64,000 nucleotides of DNA from Aegilops tauschii subsp. strangulata (lineage: Eukaryota; Streptophyta; Magnoliopsida; Poales; Poaceae): assembly GCF_002575655.3 (NCBI RefSeq), contig NC_053035.3, forward strand, positions 499,068,601 to 499,132,600, written 5' to 3'. Under the pieces are notes generated by a model. It worked only from the letters and a program-made list of their open reading frames with translations. It had not been told where the DNA came from and searched no databases. Made by a program: the position numbers and the translations under genes. Shown here piece by piece: positions 45,250 through 56,048 of the stretch. The stretch's first letter is position 1, and each line of letters begins with the position of its first letter.

Positions 45250-45540
45250 GTCGTCGTCGATATACCCCTCTCCCGATAACTTCAACACGAGGGGGGGTCG
45301 ATATACCCCCTCCCCGCCAATAATATTATTTTCCCATGTACGTATGTCGTCGTTGTCGATATAACCCCCTCCCGATAACTTCAACACGTGGGGGGGTCGA
45401 TATACCCCCTCCCCGATAACATTATTTTCCCATGTATGTATGTCGTCGTTGTCGATATATATAACTCCCTCCCAGATAACTTCGACATGATGGACGGTCG
45501 ATATTTATACCCCTCTCGACCGTGATAACTTATACCACGG
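45250..45540 (+). repeat. Three ~96-bp tandem repeats
   Basis: Units start at about 45250, 45345 and 45442, each with GTCGTCG(T)TGTCGATATA, CTCCC-GATAACTTC and, in the first two, GGGGGGGTCGATATACCCCC and TTATTTTCCCATGTA. The third is the most diverged. Similar arrays are known inside Triticeae CACTA elements. Confidence 0.75.
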
Positions 45541-45762
45541 GAGCACCCCCCGGCCCTCTCGCTCGACCAAAACTCTCGAGGACACCCAAACCCTAGAAAA
45601 AAACGATGTCGGTCTCCTACCCCCACCCGCCGTGACCCTACCCTTGAAGCGTTGCCTAGGCCACCCCAAACCCGGAATAAGCTAGGTCTACGTTTGCACT
45701 AATATATCCACCTGCTGTCATGTTTGTGTAATAATTGCCATGTTGTAATATTTGCATAAACA

Positions 45763-48700
45763 ATGGAGCACGGACGAGATGAGCAAGCAGAAGAGGTGTT
45801 GGGGGACATAATCTTAGCCGGAGGTGATATCTTGTCGTATCTTAACGACAATGATGGTCTGGAAGAACAGGGTGAAGAAGCAGGCTACGGTGATCGAAGA
45901 GTGGAGGAGGAAAGACATGATTATGATGGCTCCGGTGACCCAATGCTGGTGCAAGAAGGAGCCCGTGGTGACGGCTCCAGTGACCGAACAGAGTCCGGCC
46001 AGGTAAATATATTAGTTAAGCCTGTGCTGACTAGCTAATTGATGCATTCATTGTTTTGGTATGTACACATATTAATTAACACTCGTCTTTCTTCTTTTTT
46101 CTAGCCCTCCGGATCGAGCACAACTTTGGTAAAGAGACGAGGCCCGAAGAGAAAGTTGCGCTCGGATGAAAGGTTTGAGATCACAGCAATCGCGCGCGAC
46201 GGCCAACCGATTGAACCCCTCCGGACAAAGGATGCATTTGCTGCTCAGTGCGGGGTTCTAGTTAGGGACAAGATCCCGATCAGCATCCACCAATGGTATA
46301 AGCCTAAGAAGGAAGACCCTGAGGTGTCTTATGTCAATGATATGCAGAAAGATGATCTGGACTGAGCTGAAGGCAAATTTCACCCTACCGCCAGAGGAGG
46401 ATCCGGAGAAGCCAGTTATAGAGCAATTAATCAAGTCTCATGCTCTTAAGAAGATGGCAGACCTATTCAGGAGGTGGAAGAATGAGCTGAAAACGTTTGT
46501 CGACAAAGAAGAGACACCAGAATTCATCGGCCGGTATGAGAAGATCAGAGATCACTGGCCCGCATTTGTGGCCCACAAGACATCGGAAAAGAGTAAGAAG
46601 ATGTCAGCGACAAACAAGAAGAATGCTGTGAAGAAGAAGCTTCACCATCGCACGGGGTTAGGTGGCTACCTCAAAGCCCGACCTAAGTGGGCCAAGGCTG
46701 AGAATGATCTGCTTGAAAAAGGGATCGAACCACAGACAATGAACTGGACAGACCGTTGCCGGACTTGGTTCTTCGGGGCTGGCGAAACCTTGGACCCTGT
46801 ATCAGGGAGGTGCATTTGGACGAACGAGCTTTTGAGAATACCAGTCAAGAAGATTCAGCAATATATCGATAGAGCGCAGGAAGGGACGTTCGTTCCAGAC
46901 AGAGAGAACGACGAGCTCACAATGGCCCTCAGGAATCCTGAGCACCCTGGATGGACACGAGGCACGCCACTCCGTTCCGTGGAAGGCTGGTTTTCCGGAC
47001 GCGGGCGGTTACAAAAGCTAGGAGAGGAGGAAAAAAGTGGAGCAGATCCAAATTCAGAAGCTGCACGAAAGGGTTCAAGCGCTAGAGGAACGAGACGGCA
47101 ATCGACATGCCGAAACTGCCCCCGAAGCTACACCGCCATCTCAGCAGAGAAGCAGCGTGGCTTCCACCGAGCTGCTTCAGCTGGAGCATGCGGATCCTGC
47201 TAGCTACCCCGTGGATGCTATCACGGAGTCTCAACATTTCCACCTTATGGCGGAATGGCAGAACTTCAAAGTCAAGGCGGCTGTTGGCTCTGTTTTACCT
47301 CCTGAACCCGGCGCAACCTACCACTGCCGGCCGATTCCAGAAGGATATGCTAGGGTGATGGTGGATGAAATAACGGAGGGATTTGAGGAGCTCCAGCTTG
47401 ACCACCCTACCGGTGAAGGGGAGACTCGGCTGGGTTCTGCTCTGAAGACTCCATGCCTATGGCGGAAGGAGCTCATCGAGCTTCCGAACTGGACGGCTCC
47501 GGCGAGTAAGGGCACTCCGCCTCCTCCTCCGCCTCCTCCTCTGGCGAGTGATCAGGGCACTCAGCCTCCTTCTCCGGCGCGTGGCGGCACTCTGCCTCCT
47601 TCTCTGCCAGCGCCGGCGCGCCAGAGCAGCCAGCCTCCTCCTTCTCTGCCTCGTCAGCAAGGGCGGAAGAGACCCGCCGCCGCTGCGGCTGCTCCGGCGC
47701 GTCATAGTCCTTCTCCTCTGCCTCGTAAGCAAGGAAAGATGACAGCCGCAGCCACTCCATCTGCTCTGCCGGCGTCTAGCAGTACAGCTGCCAGAGGCGG
47801 GAGGCAATACAGATTCGGTCCTTCTCTGAAGACTCCAGAGAAGTTACCATACGAGAGGACCGAGGAGGAAACCAGGAAGATCGTGCGAGCCGAAGTGACA
47901 AACTTCTTTAAAGGGGTGAAAGCAAAGAAACATCCACCTCCGGAGGAGAAGGTAGATCCGGTGAAAGCAAAGCGCACTCTGGCTGCCCTGACAAAACCAC
48001 CAAAGTCTCTGCCGAGAGGCAACTATGAGCGCATTCTTGCAAAGACATATGCCGAAGCAGAGCGGTCGGGAAGTACTGTCAGTGACAAAAGGTTAAAAGA
48101 ACGACGAGCTGGGAAAAAAATTGCCCAGCTCGGCGAACAAGCGAACCAATCGTGCCCCCCGCTCAAGGTGTCAAAAGACATCGTCGCTAATGATCCGAGT
48201 ATGGTGCCCGGTTATAGCAATCTTGGAGATTACCTGCCCGACGATGTACATTATGAAATCATGGAGGTGGACGAACACAAATACCATTACAGGAAGCCTC
48301 TCGTCAAAGATGAAAGATCTCTAAGCACGATGATGCGAAGACTACATGATTGGTACATGAAAACCTGCAGAGAGTCTGATGGGATGGATACTTTGACGCT
48401 GAGAGTTAAACCGGAGCATGACCTCGTTGGAATTGATCTGCTGAATGTTCCATTTGAGGATTTCTTCCAGTTTTACAATCAAAAGGTCCTCGATAAAACA
48501 ACGATCACTTGCTACTGTCTGTAAGTAGTACTACTTCTGTCATTAAGTCTCTCTATATAGGTCAGCTCTTTCATTGCATGTATTTATACTTATCCTCACT
48601 ATATTATGCAGATTGAAGATCGCCGAATTGAAGAAAAGACAAATAGGTGATATTGGGTTCATTAACACAAATCTCATAGATGCATATACGGTTGAAAAAC

Positions 48701-49601
48701 ATCCCAAAGAAGCCGAGGCCAACTTGCTACAATCGTTGGTATTAAATCAAAACAAAGATATAATACCCTTTCCTTACAACTTCAAGTGAGTGTTACTGTC
48801 TTGTTCATATTCGGTTTCCCTTATTAGTCCAGGTTATGGTAATGTAATTGATGACTTATGCATGCATGCGCAGCTTCCACTATATTCTCCTAGAGATTAA
48901 GCTTGAGGAGGGAGTAGTAACCGTCTTAGACTCGACACGAAAAGATCCCCAGGACTATGCGAACATGACTCAAATGCTCGAGAAGTAAGTTAAATCGATC
49001 ATTATCCACCATATCAGCAACTTTGTTCATTTCCTGATATCAAGTAATTGTTTTCTTTGTCTGGCAGGGTTTGGAGAAAATTCACCTCAAAAGCTCCGGG
49101 ACTGCCGAAGAAGCTGCAATTTAATCACCCGAAAGTAAGTACTATAGTAGCATGTTCCGCGCATCTCCTAGTGATTCAAGCGCTAGTTTCATCAATACCA
49201 TTTAGCATTGCTTATTAGTTTGATTGACCTCTATTTCTTGTAAAGTGGTTGTGGCAGGAACCCGGGAATAATTACTACGGATACTACGTTTGCGAGTCCA
49301 TCTGCTACACGACCTGTGAGCGGGGCTACACTGAAGAACAATATGAAGTGCGTAAGCAATAATATTTACAATTTTATTTTATTACCATCATTTGTGTTGA
49401 GTTTCATTTATTCATATATATATATATATATATATGTATTGACCCCCTTCTTCAAATTAGATGTTTCGGAAGCGGGATGAACTCCTAGCACCAGATCGTA
49501 TGCGAGGAATTCAAGAGGAATTGGCAGCATTCTTCCTTGACCACGTGATCGCTGAAAACGGAGAATACTATGTGGACCCTGTGTTCCTACAATTTAATTA
49601 G
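45763..49601 (+). pseudogene. CACTA Ptta/En-Spm protein with C-terminal Ulp1-like domain, disrupted
   Basis: Probable exons are 45763-46002, 46105 to about 48522, 48613-48785, 48874-48984, 49068-49134, 49246-49347 and 49461-49601, all with GT-AG borders. The start is an acidic N-terminus (MEHGRDEQAEEV). A nuclear basic patch (KRRGPKRKLR) and the plant transposase Ptta/En-Spm region (TKDAFAAQCGVLVRDKIP; MADLFRRWKNELKTF) follow. Then come a long Pro/Ala/Ser linker and a C48-like domain (FHYILLEIKLEEGVVTVLDS; EPGNNYYGYYVCES). Lesions are a frameshift near 46355-46362, another near 46965-46980, and a TAG near 47019-47024. In the protease-like domain the position expected to hold the catalytic Cys (NNY-C-GYYVC in related elements, from memory of the family) is Tyr. 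This is the TNPA-like partner of tnp2. Confidence 0.8.
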
Positions 49602-49974
49602 GAGATTGTATTATAAGAGATAATTATTGTATATATGTAGCCGGTAGTGTCGGATAGATATACGAGAACTTGTTGTTCGACCAATATCTCGGAGAAGGAG
49701 AGGTGGTCGATATCACTTCTCTCTGTATGCATATGTTCATGACGATCTTCTGTTTCCTTCATTTGATTACTAGCTAGCGTGTCTACTCCTCTCCATACGT
49801 ATATAGTACGTAGCGTCGACCAAGCACGGAGATAAGAGAGGACACTTCTCTCTATTAATTAGCTAGCTAACACAATATATGAAACACCTAAATTAACCCC
49901 CCAAAACCCCTAAACCACCCCCTTTCAAAAAAACAAAAACCTCAGCTCCTGCCAGCTGCTGACGCGTGGATGCC
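49602..49974 (+). other. 3' region of the CACTA gene set
   Basis: AT-rich 3' UTR and spacer with GAGAGGACACTTCTCTC and TAGCTAGCTAAC strings. No gene. Confidence 0.45.
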
Positions 49975-50228
49975 TATTGGTCCCGGTTGGTGACACCAAC
50001 CGGGACAAAAGGCCCTGCCTATTGGTCCCGGTTGGTGGCACCAACCGGGACCAAAGGCCCTCCTGCCTGGGCTCCCCGCACCGGCCACGTGGACGGCCTT
50101 TAGTCCCGGTTCGTGTAAGAACCGGGACTAAAGGGCTAGGGCATTAGTAACGACCCTTTAGTCCCGGTTCCAGAACCGGGACTAAAGGCCCTTATGAACC
50201 GGGGTAAAAGCCCCTTTTCCTACTAGTG
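49975..50228 (+). repeat. Right subterminal array and inverted terminal repeat of the CACTA element
   Basis: Four to five GTCCCGGTT units end in CCCCTTTTCCTACTAGTG. Read on the minus strand, this end closely matches the left end of the small CACTA at 61665. Confidence 0.85.
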
Positions 50229-50530
50229 ATGTGTTCATCACCGCCCATGGAGCGGAGCAGAGCAAGAGTGGCAAAGCGCTACCGTGCAAGAGCAGGAGAA
50301 CGCCGTCGCGCATTAGGTGTGGTGCGCTGCACTATTTGAGTGGAGCCGTGTCAGCACCCTGTTGAGTCAACCACTCGAGATTGCACACAGTTTCTAAGAG
50401 CACAAACGTGTGTGGTAGTAGGGAGTAAGTCCCACACTATGACCATGGGGAAATGCCTTAAACACGAGGAGGCAACACTTATCAACAAGGTGCAGGTTCC
50501 CATCTGCTAGCTGAGTCGAATAGAACACAC

Positions 50531-50587
50531 AGGTTAAGCGTGTTGGGGCTGGAGCAGTCTAAGGATGGGTGACTGGGTGGGAAGTTG
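50531..50587 (+). pseudogene. 5S-rRNA-like fragment 1
   Basis: GGTTAAGCGTGTTGGGGC, then GGATGGGTGAC and GGGAAGT, are in the order and spacing of the 3' half of plant 5S rRNA, including part of the internal promoter (the region of the intermediate element and box C). The 5' half is absent, so it is a pseudogene or part of a 5S-derived repeat. Confidence 0.6.
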
Positions 50588-50639
50588 CTATATCTCAAGA
50601 TTTATTTAAGCGATATGATACATTCATTACAGACATTTA

Positions 50640-52010
50640 GCTTCTAAATGTGTCTGTAGTGACCTGTCATGTCGATTAAATAAAGCATGAGATACTTGTT
50701 TTGCAAATTTGGAGAATCATTTTTTTGTTTTGTCTTGTTTTCAAAAATTGGAGAATGATCGAGATCTGTGGGTCCGCGTGAACTATCCCTTTGACCCACA
50801 ACATACGAGAAGGGTTTAACCATGACGGGTTCCTCTTGGTTTATGTTACGATAGGTCATGGTGGCATGTCAGACCAAAATTAAGTTTGAGCACATGGTTG
50901 GATTCCCTCCCGCCGGCTCGATGTTGGGGAACCGGCACCGTACGTCTTGAACCATCTGTCTTCTTGGGGGTACGGTGTTCGGTTTGTAATGCAGATGGTG
51001 CCCCATTAAAATCGTGCATTGGGGATTTGAACACCTCATGCTACCTATACATATATTTGGGCCGCATGCAGGGTATAGGTCTTCTGATCGACCCCGTTTC
51101 CCTTGTGCGGTATTCAACGACACCTATCTGTGGGCCCTGTGGTCTACATATATATATATCATTTATTGGACCAACAACAAGAGGGGTTCATGGTGACATG
51201 TCCGAGCAAAATTCGAGCTCATGCGTTCTTAGGTTTCCCTCCCACACGCTCGAATTGGTGGGATGGACCGACACCCTACGTATGTCGTTCTTAATTACCT
51301 AGCTTTCATGGGGTTGTCCGGGTCGTGAGATAGGCGCCACATCAGAAATGTACATTATTGGGTATTTAAAACACATCACCCTTCCTACGTACATTAATTT
51401 GGGCCGCATGCAGGTGGTGCTGGTTTTCTGGCCCCTCTTGTTGTCCAATCTGTGGGTGCGCGTGGCCTATTATATCCCTTTTTGATTGACAACAGCAGTG
51501 GTCATTTGACCAAGATAGATTCACTTGATCCATGTTGTGGTAGGTCATGATGACATGCATTTCCGACCGAAGTATGAGTGCATGCGTCCCACCGACACGA
51601 AGTGGGGGTGGGGCAAGTACCCTATGACCTAACCTGTCATTATAGATATCCAAGTGGCCTTTCCAGTTTGCCAGGCTGGTGCCACATTAAAGTTGTCAAT
51701 TGTGTATTTAAACATCACACCACCCTTTTATTCCTACATATATTTGGCCACTTCCAGGTGGTGATTGTCTTCTAGCCCCTCTCATCCGATCTTGGACTAC
51801 GCGCCCACCCATGGGCCTGCGCGGTCTATCCCTTAGGACCACATGTCATGAACCCTTTTCTGACGCACCGAAAGCTTTTATGCATGGATATATATGCATC
51901 ATGTGCCACATCAAAGTTGTGCATTGGGAACTTAAACATCACACACCATATTTTTCATACATATATATTTGGGCCACATGCTATTGTGGTTGTGTTCTGA
52001 CCCTCTCTGA
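50640..52010 (+). repeat. Degenerate array of ~340-bp units
   Basis: Landmarks recur in order: a GTGGGTCCGCGTGAACTATC-like string, then GGTCATGGTGGCATGTC, then CCGACAC or CCGGCACC, then TATTTAAACATCACACC and TTTGGGCCGCATGCAGGTGG. The last landmark occurs near 51058, 51400, 51735 and 51970. Copies are heavily diverged and include indels. No coding frame is shared between them. The class is unknown. Confidence 0.6.
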
Positions 52011-52720
52011 AGTTTTTTTTAGCATTTTTCTTGTTGCCAAATGGTGGTATATAAAATAGCAAACGACTCGGATGAAACAACTGTCTGCGAACGTATGCGC
52101 AACGGACACGGGTGCACCGGATTAACCGTGTGCGATGCTCGTGCCCTGTAAAATCGCCATGACTTCGCAAGTGCCAGCAAGGGTAAAGGGGTAATGTGTA
52201 TAGGATATTTAGGATGAATTGCACGTCTGCGTCTGAAAATTAGGACGAACCATGTGTAATGAACCAGCTAGCTAGAAATCTCAAAAAGCTACCTACCTTG
52301 AGCGATGCAAAAATTGGTTGTTTGTGGCTTTTCCTTATTATCATACACAATTTTTATGTTTAGACCGTGTGCGATGTTGGTTGCTCCCTCCCCGCTTGAA
52401 TTCCTTCACCCAAATTTTAGTAGCCGCAGTATTTGAACCGTCGCCCTCACTCCTCCACCATCGATCTTATAGTAAATTTCAGTAGCCGAGGCGTTTGAAC
52501 CGTCACCCTCCCTCATCCACCACTCTCTCCACCCATCATTACTGAAATTTTTAGTAGCCGTGGCATATCCTCAAACACCATGACGCCCCCTCACGAGTCC
52601 AATTTATGTGATAGCTTTACTATGTATTTTGTGCCTACATGGTAGGTTTTGTGGAATTTACCGCGTTCGCGCACTTCTTTTTGTTGATAACCCCTCAGGT
52701 GAAGTCTTTTGGGTCAATTA
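52011..52720. other. Spacer between the repeat array and the gypsy-type fragment
   Basis: Two similar segments (TTTTAGTAGCCGCAGTATTTGAACCG near 52415 and TTCAGTAGCCGAGGCGTTTG near 52478, both followed by CGTC(A/G)CCCTC) indicate a local ~65-bp duplication. Nothing else is seen. Confidence 0.4.
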
Positions 52721-53212
52721 TCATTTAATGGAGAAAATCCTCAGAAATGCTAGTGGAATCATGTATTTAAAGTTATAATCACTTTCCATAGGTAGTGGCA
52801 TCAAGTAAAAATACTTCCTCCAGATCCCGAAGTGTGCCTCGCATCCGAGGTACATCTCACATAGGGCAACAAATCCCGCGACGTGCATGATGGCATTGAG
52901 CATTAGGTTGTGGAGTTGGATCCAATAGAACTCAAGAAGGCCCCGAAGGAATGGGTGGATGGGGAATCCAATGCCCCGCAATAAGAAAGGGATAAAATAG
53001 ACACACTCCTCCCCACATGGAATAGGATGGATGTCTGTTTGCGCTCGCCCGTCCAAGGATGTAAAGCCTGGGCAGGTGGTCGCGAGATCTGGATCTGACA
53101 AATAACCTTGAGTGGCGAGCCGGTTCAGTTGTAGACGGGTGACTGAGTAGCTTCCCCAGTCACCTTGGAGAGGTCCGTGGGATCTCTTCGATGAGCCCGC
53201 ATGGTTCACCAT
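52721..53212 (-). pseudogene. Gypsy-type retrotransposon ORF fragment (PF04195-like)
   Basis: From ATG 53212 the minus strand encodes 163 residues. The second half (GIGFPIHPFLRGLLEFY, LNAIMHVAGFVALCEMYLG, HFGIWRKYFYL) is the grass-specific domain called putative gypsy-type transposon. In grasses it is usually the first part of a longer protein in large, often non-autonomous gypsy elements; here it stops shortly after the domain. Its upstream part continues at 63691 on the far side of the nested insertions. Confidence 0.7.
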
Positions 53213-54415
53213 TGCCAGAGCACTCGAGCTACAACTTTGAAGAGAAGATTCTATGTTAAGATGAGAAGAGGGAAAGTTGGGGCACGGTCTCCACTGTAAT
53301 CTTGGGTTATGTACCTCATACGTCTCCAACGTATCTATAATTTTTTATTGTTTCATGTTATTATATTATCAATCTTGTATACTTTATATGCATTTTTATA
53401 CTATTTTATATCATTTTTGGGAACTAACGTATTAACCCAGTGCCAGTTGTCGTTTCCTGCACATTTTTTGTACCAAACGGAGTCCAAACACTACGAAACG
53501 TTTGACGATTTTTTTTCTGGACAAAAGAGACCCTAGAAGGTTCGGGAGGAGAGTGTAGGACAAACGAGGAGACGACAAGGAACAGGGCACGACGAGGGGG
53601 TAGGGCGCGCCCTATTACCTCGTGGGCCCCATGTTGCTCCGTCTAACCTAATTCCACTTCTATAAATTCTCAAATATATGGAAAACCCCATAGATCCACG
53701 TGAAACACTTTTTGCGCCACCGAAAGTCTTTGTTCTTCCGCGACCCCATCTGGAGGCCTTTTCCGGTACTCTACCAGATGGTGTATCGATCACAGAGGGC
53801 TTATACATCATCCTTGCTTCATTCTAATGATGCGTGAGTAGTTCACCACAGACCTACGGGTCCATAGCTAGTAGCTAGATGACTTCTCTCTCTTTGATCT
53901 TCAATGCAATGTTCTCCTTAATCTTCTTGGAGTTCTATCCGATGTAATCTTCTTTTGCGGTGTGTTTGTTGGGATCCGATGAATTGTGGGTTTATGATCC
54001 GATTATTCATTGAAAGTGATTGAGTCTTTTCTGAAGTTTATTTTTCATGATTATGATAGCTTTGTATTTCTCTCCGATCTATCCGTTTGGTTTGGCCAAC
54101 TAGATTGACTTATCTTCAGTGGGAGAGGTGCTCTGTCGTGGGTTCAATCTTGTGGTGTCCAATGATAGAAAGGGTAGTAAGGAACGTATTGTATTGTTGC
54201 TAGTAAGGATAATACGATTGAGTTTAATTTATTTACATCATGTCATCTTGCTTAAGGCGTTACCCTGTTTGTTATGAACTTAATACCATAGATGCATGAT
54301 TGCTGGATAGCGGTCGATTGGTGGAGTAATAGTAGTAGATGTGGGAAGGAGTTAGACTACTTGTCAGGGACGTGATGCCTATATGTATGATCATTGTCAT
54401 GAATAACGTCATAAC

Positions 54416-55943
54416 TGATACGTCTCCGTCGTATCTATAATTTTTCATTGTTCCATGCCAATATGATACAACTTTTATATACTTTTTGGCAACTTTTTAT
54501 ACTATTTTTGGGACTAACATATTGATCCAGTGCCCAGTGTCAGTTCCTGGTTGTCGCATGTCTTTGTTTCGCAGAATATCCATATCAAACGGAGTCCGAA
54601 CGGGATAAAAATGGACGGAGAATTATTTTGGAATATTTATGATTTTTGGGAAGTAAAATCAACGCGAGACGGTGCCCGAGGGGGCCACGAGGCAGGGGGG
54701 CGCGCCCCGGGGGGGCAGGCGCGCCCTGGACCCTCGCGGGCACCCCGTAAGGCAGTTGACGCTCTTCTTTTGCCGCAAGAAAGCTAATTTTATGAGGAAA
54801 ACCTGGGCGAAAGATTCAACCCAATCGGAGTTACAGATCTCCGGATATAAAAGAAACGGTGAAGGGCCAGAATCAGAGAACGCAGAAACAGAGAGAGACA
54901 GAGAGACAGATCCAATCTCGGAGGGGCTCTCGCCCCTCCCACGCCATGGAGACCAAGGACCAGAGGGGAAACCCTTCTCCGATCTAGGGAGAAGGTCTAG
55001 GAAGAATAAGAAGGAGGGGGGCTCTCTCCCCCTCGCTTCCGGTGGCGCCGGAGTGCCACCGGGGCCATCATCATCACCGCCATCTTCACCAACAACTTCA
55101 CCGCCATCATCACCAACTCTTCCCCCCTCTATGCAGCGGTGTAACCCCTCTTTTTCCCACTGTAATCTCTACTTAAACATGGTGCTCAACGCTATATATT
55201 ATTTCCCAATGATGTACGGCTATCCTATGATGTTTGAGTAGATCTGTTTTGTCCTAATGGCTATTTGATGATCAAGATTGGTTTGAGTTGCATGTTTTAT
55301 TATTGGTGCTGTCCTATGGTGCTCTCCGTGTCGCGCAAGCGTGAGGGATCCCCGCTGTAGGGTTTGCAATATGTTTATGATTTGCTTATGGTGGGTGGCG
55401 TGAGTGACAGAAGCACAGACCCGAGTAAGTAGGTTGTTTGCGTATGGGATAAAGAGGACTTGATACTTTAATGCTATGGTTGGGTTTTACCTTAATGATC
55501 GTTAGTAGTTGCGGACGCTTGCTAGAGTTCCAATCATAAGTGCATATGATCCAAGTAGAGAAAGTATGTTAGCTTATGCCTCTCCCTCAAATAAAATTGC
55601 AATAGTGATTACCGGTCTAGTTATCGATTGCCTAGGGACAAATAACTTTCTCGTGACAAAAAGCTCTCTACTAAAACTAATTTAGTTGTGTCTTTATCTA
55701 AACAGCCCCTAGCTTTTATTTACGCGCTCTTTATATTCTTGCAAAATTATCCAAAAACACCTACAAAGTACTTCTAGTTTCATACTTGTTCTAGGTAAAG
55801 CGAACGTCAAGCGTGCGTAGAGTTGTATCGGTGGTCGATAGAACTTGAGGGAATATTTGTTCTACCTTTAGCTCCTCGTTGGGTTCGACACTCTTACTTA
55901 TCGAAAGAGGCTACAATTGATCCCCTATACTTGTGGGTTATCA
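54416..55943 (+). repeat. 5' LTR of the ATAAC element
   Basis: 1528 bp. It includes CGCGCCC-rich DNA near 54700, a CGGATATAAAAG motif (about 54843) that is a probable TATA box, and a leader with GAGAGACAGAGAGACAG. It retains the uninterrupted site CTTCTAGTTTC (about 55769-55779) that the small CACTA used in the 3' LTR. Confidence 0.9.
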
Positions 55944-55954
55944 AGACCTTTTTC

Positions 55955-55973
55955 TGGCGCCGTTGCCAGGGAG
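55955..55973 (+). other. Primer-binding site, tRNA-Asp type
   Basis: TGGCGCCGTTGCCAGGGAG lies 11 bases after the 5' LTR. Its first 13 bases are complementary to the 3' end of plant tRNA-Asp (ending GGCAACGGCGCCA), with one mismatch shortly after. Confidence 0.75.
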
Positions 55974-56048
55974 CAATAGCGTGGGGTGAATATTCTCGTG
56001 TGTGCTTGTTTGCTTTATCACTAAGTAGTTTTTATTTGCTGTTCTTAG

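Larger units (their letters stand above)
34913..50228 (+). mobile_element. Large Caspar-like CACTA (En/Spm) transposon, TSD ATG
   Basis: The left end starts CACTAGTAGAAAACTGGGCT. The right end, on the minus strand, starts CACTAGTAGGAAAAGGGGCT. ATG flanks both ends (34910-34912 and 50229-50231), the three-base duplication of CACTA elements. Subterminal arrays of GGTCCCGGTTGGTGCCACCA-type palindromes lie at both ends, and three more such arrays lie inside (37.2, 42.2 and 43.6 kb). At 15.3 kb it carries the gene set of an autonomous element: a small membrane protein, tnp2 transposase, and a Ptta/En-Spm protein with an Ulp1-like domain. All three are broken by frameshifts or stops, so this copy is probably now non-autonomous. 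Two composite non-coding cassettes, each with array, TATA block, hairpin, AT-rich DNA, second hairpin and array, precede the two gene regions. Confidence 0.93.

Noticed and set aside
45250..45540. CRISPR-like array
   Set aside because: Three head-to-tail ~96-bp units without unique spacers, in a plant transposon; an ordinary tandem repeat.
47473..47807. Minus-strand Arg-rich frames opposite the Pro/Ala linker
   Set aside because: Shadows of the CCTCCTCCG-rich linker of the Ptta/Ulp1-type gene.
54530..55241. Frames of 85-189 codons in the LTR (and their copies at 60442-61133)
   Set aside because: They lie in LTR leader sequence, differ between the two LTR copies by frame-changing indels, and have low-complexity products.
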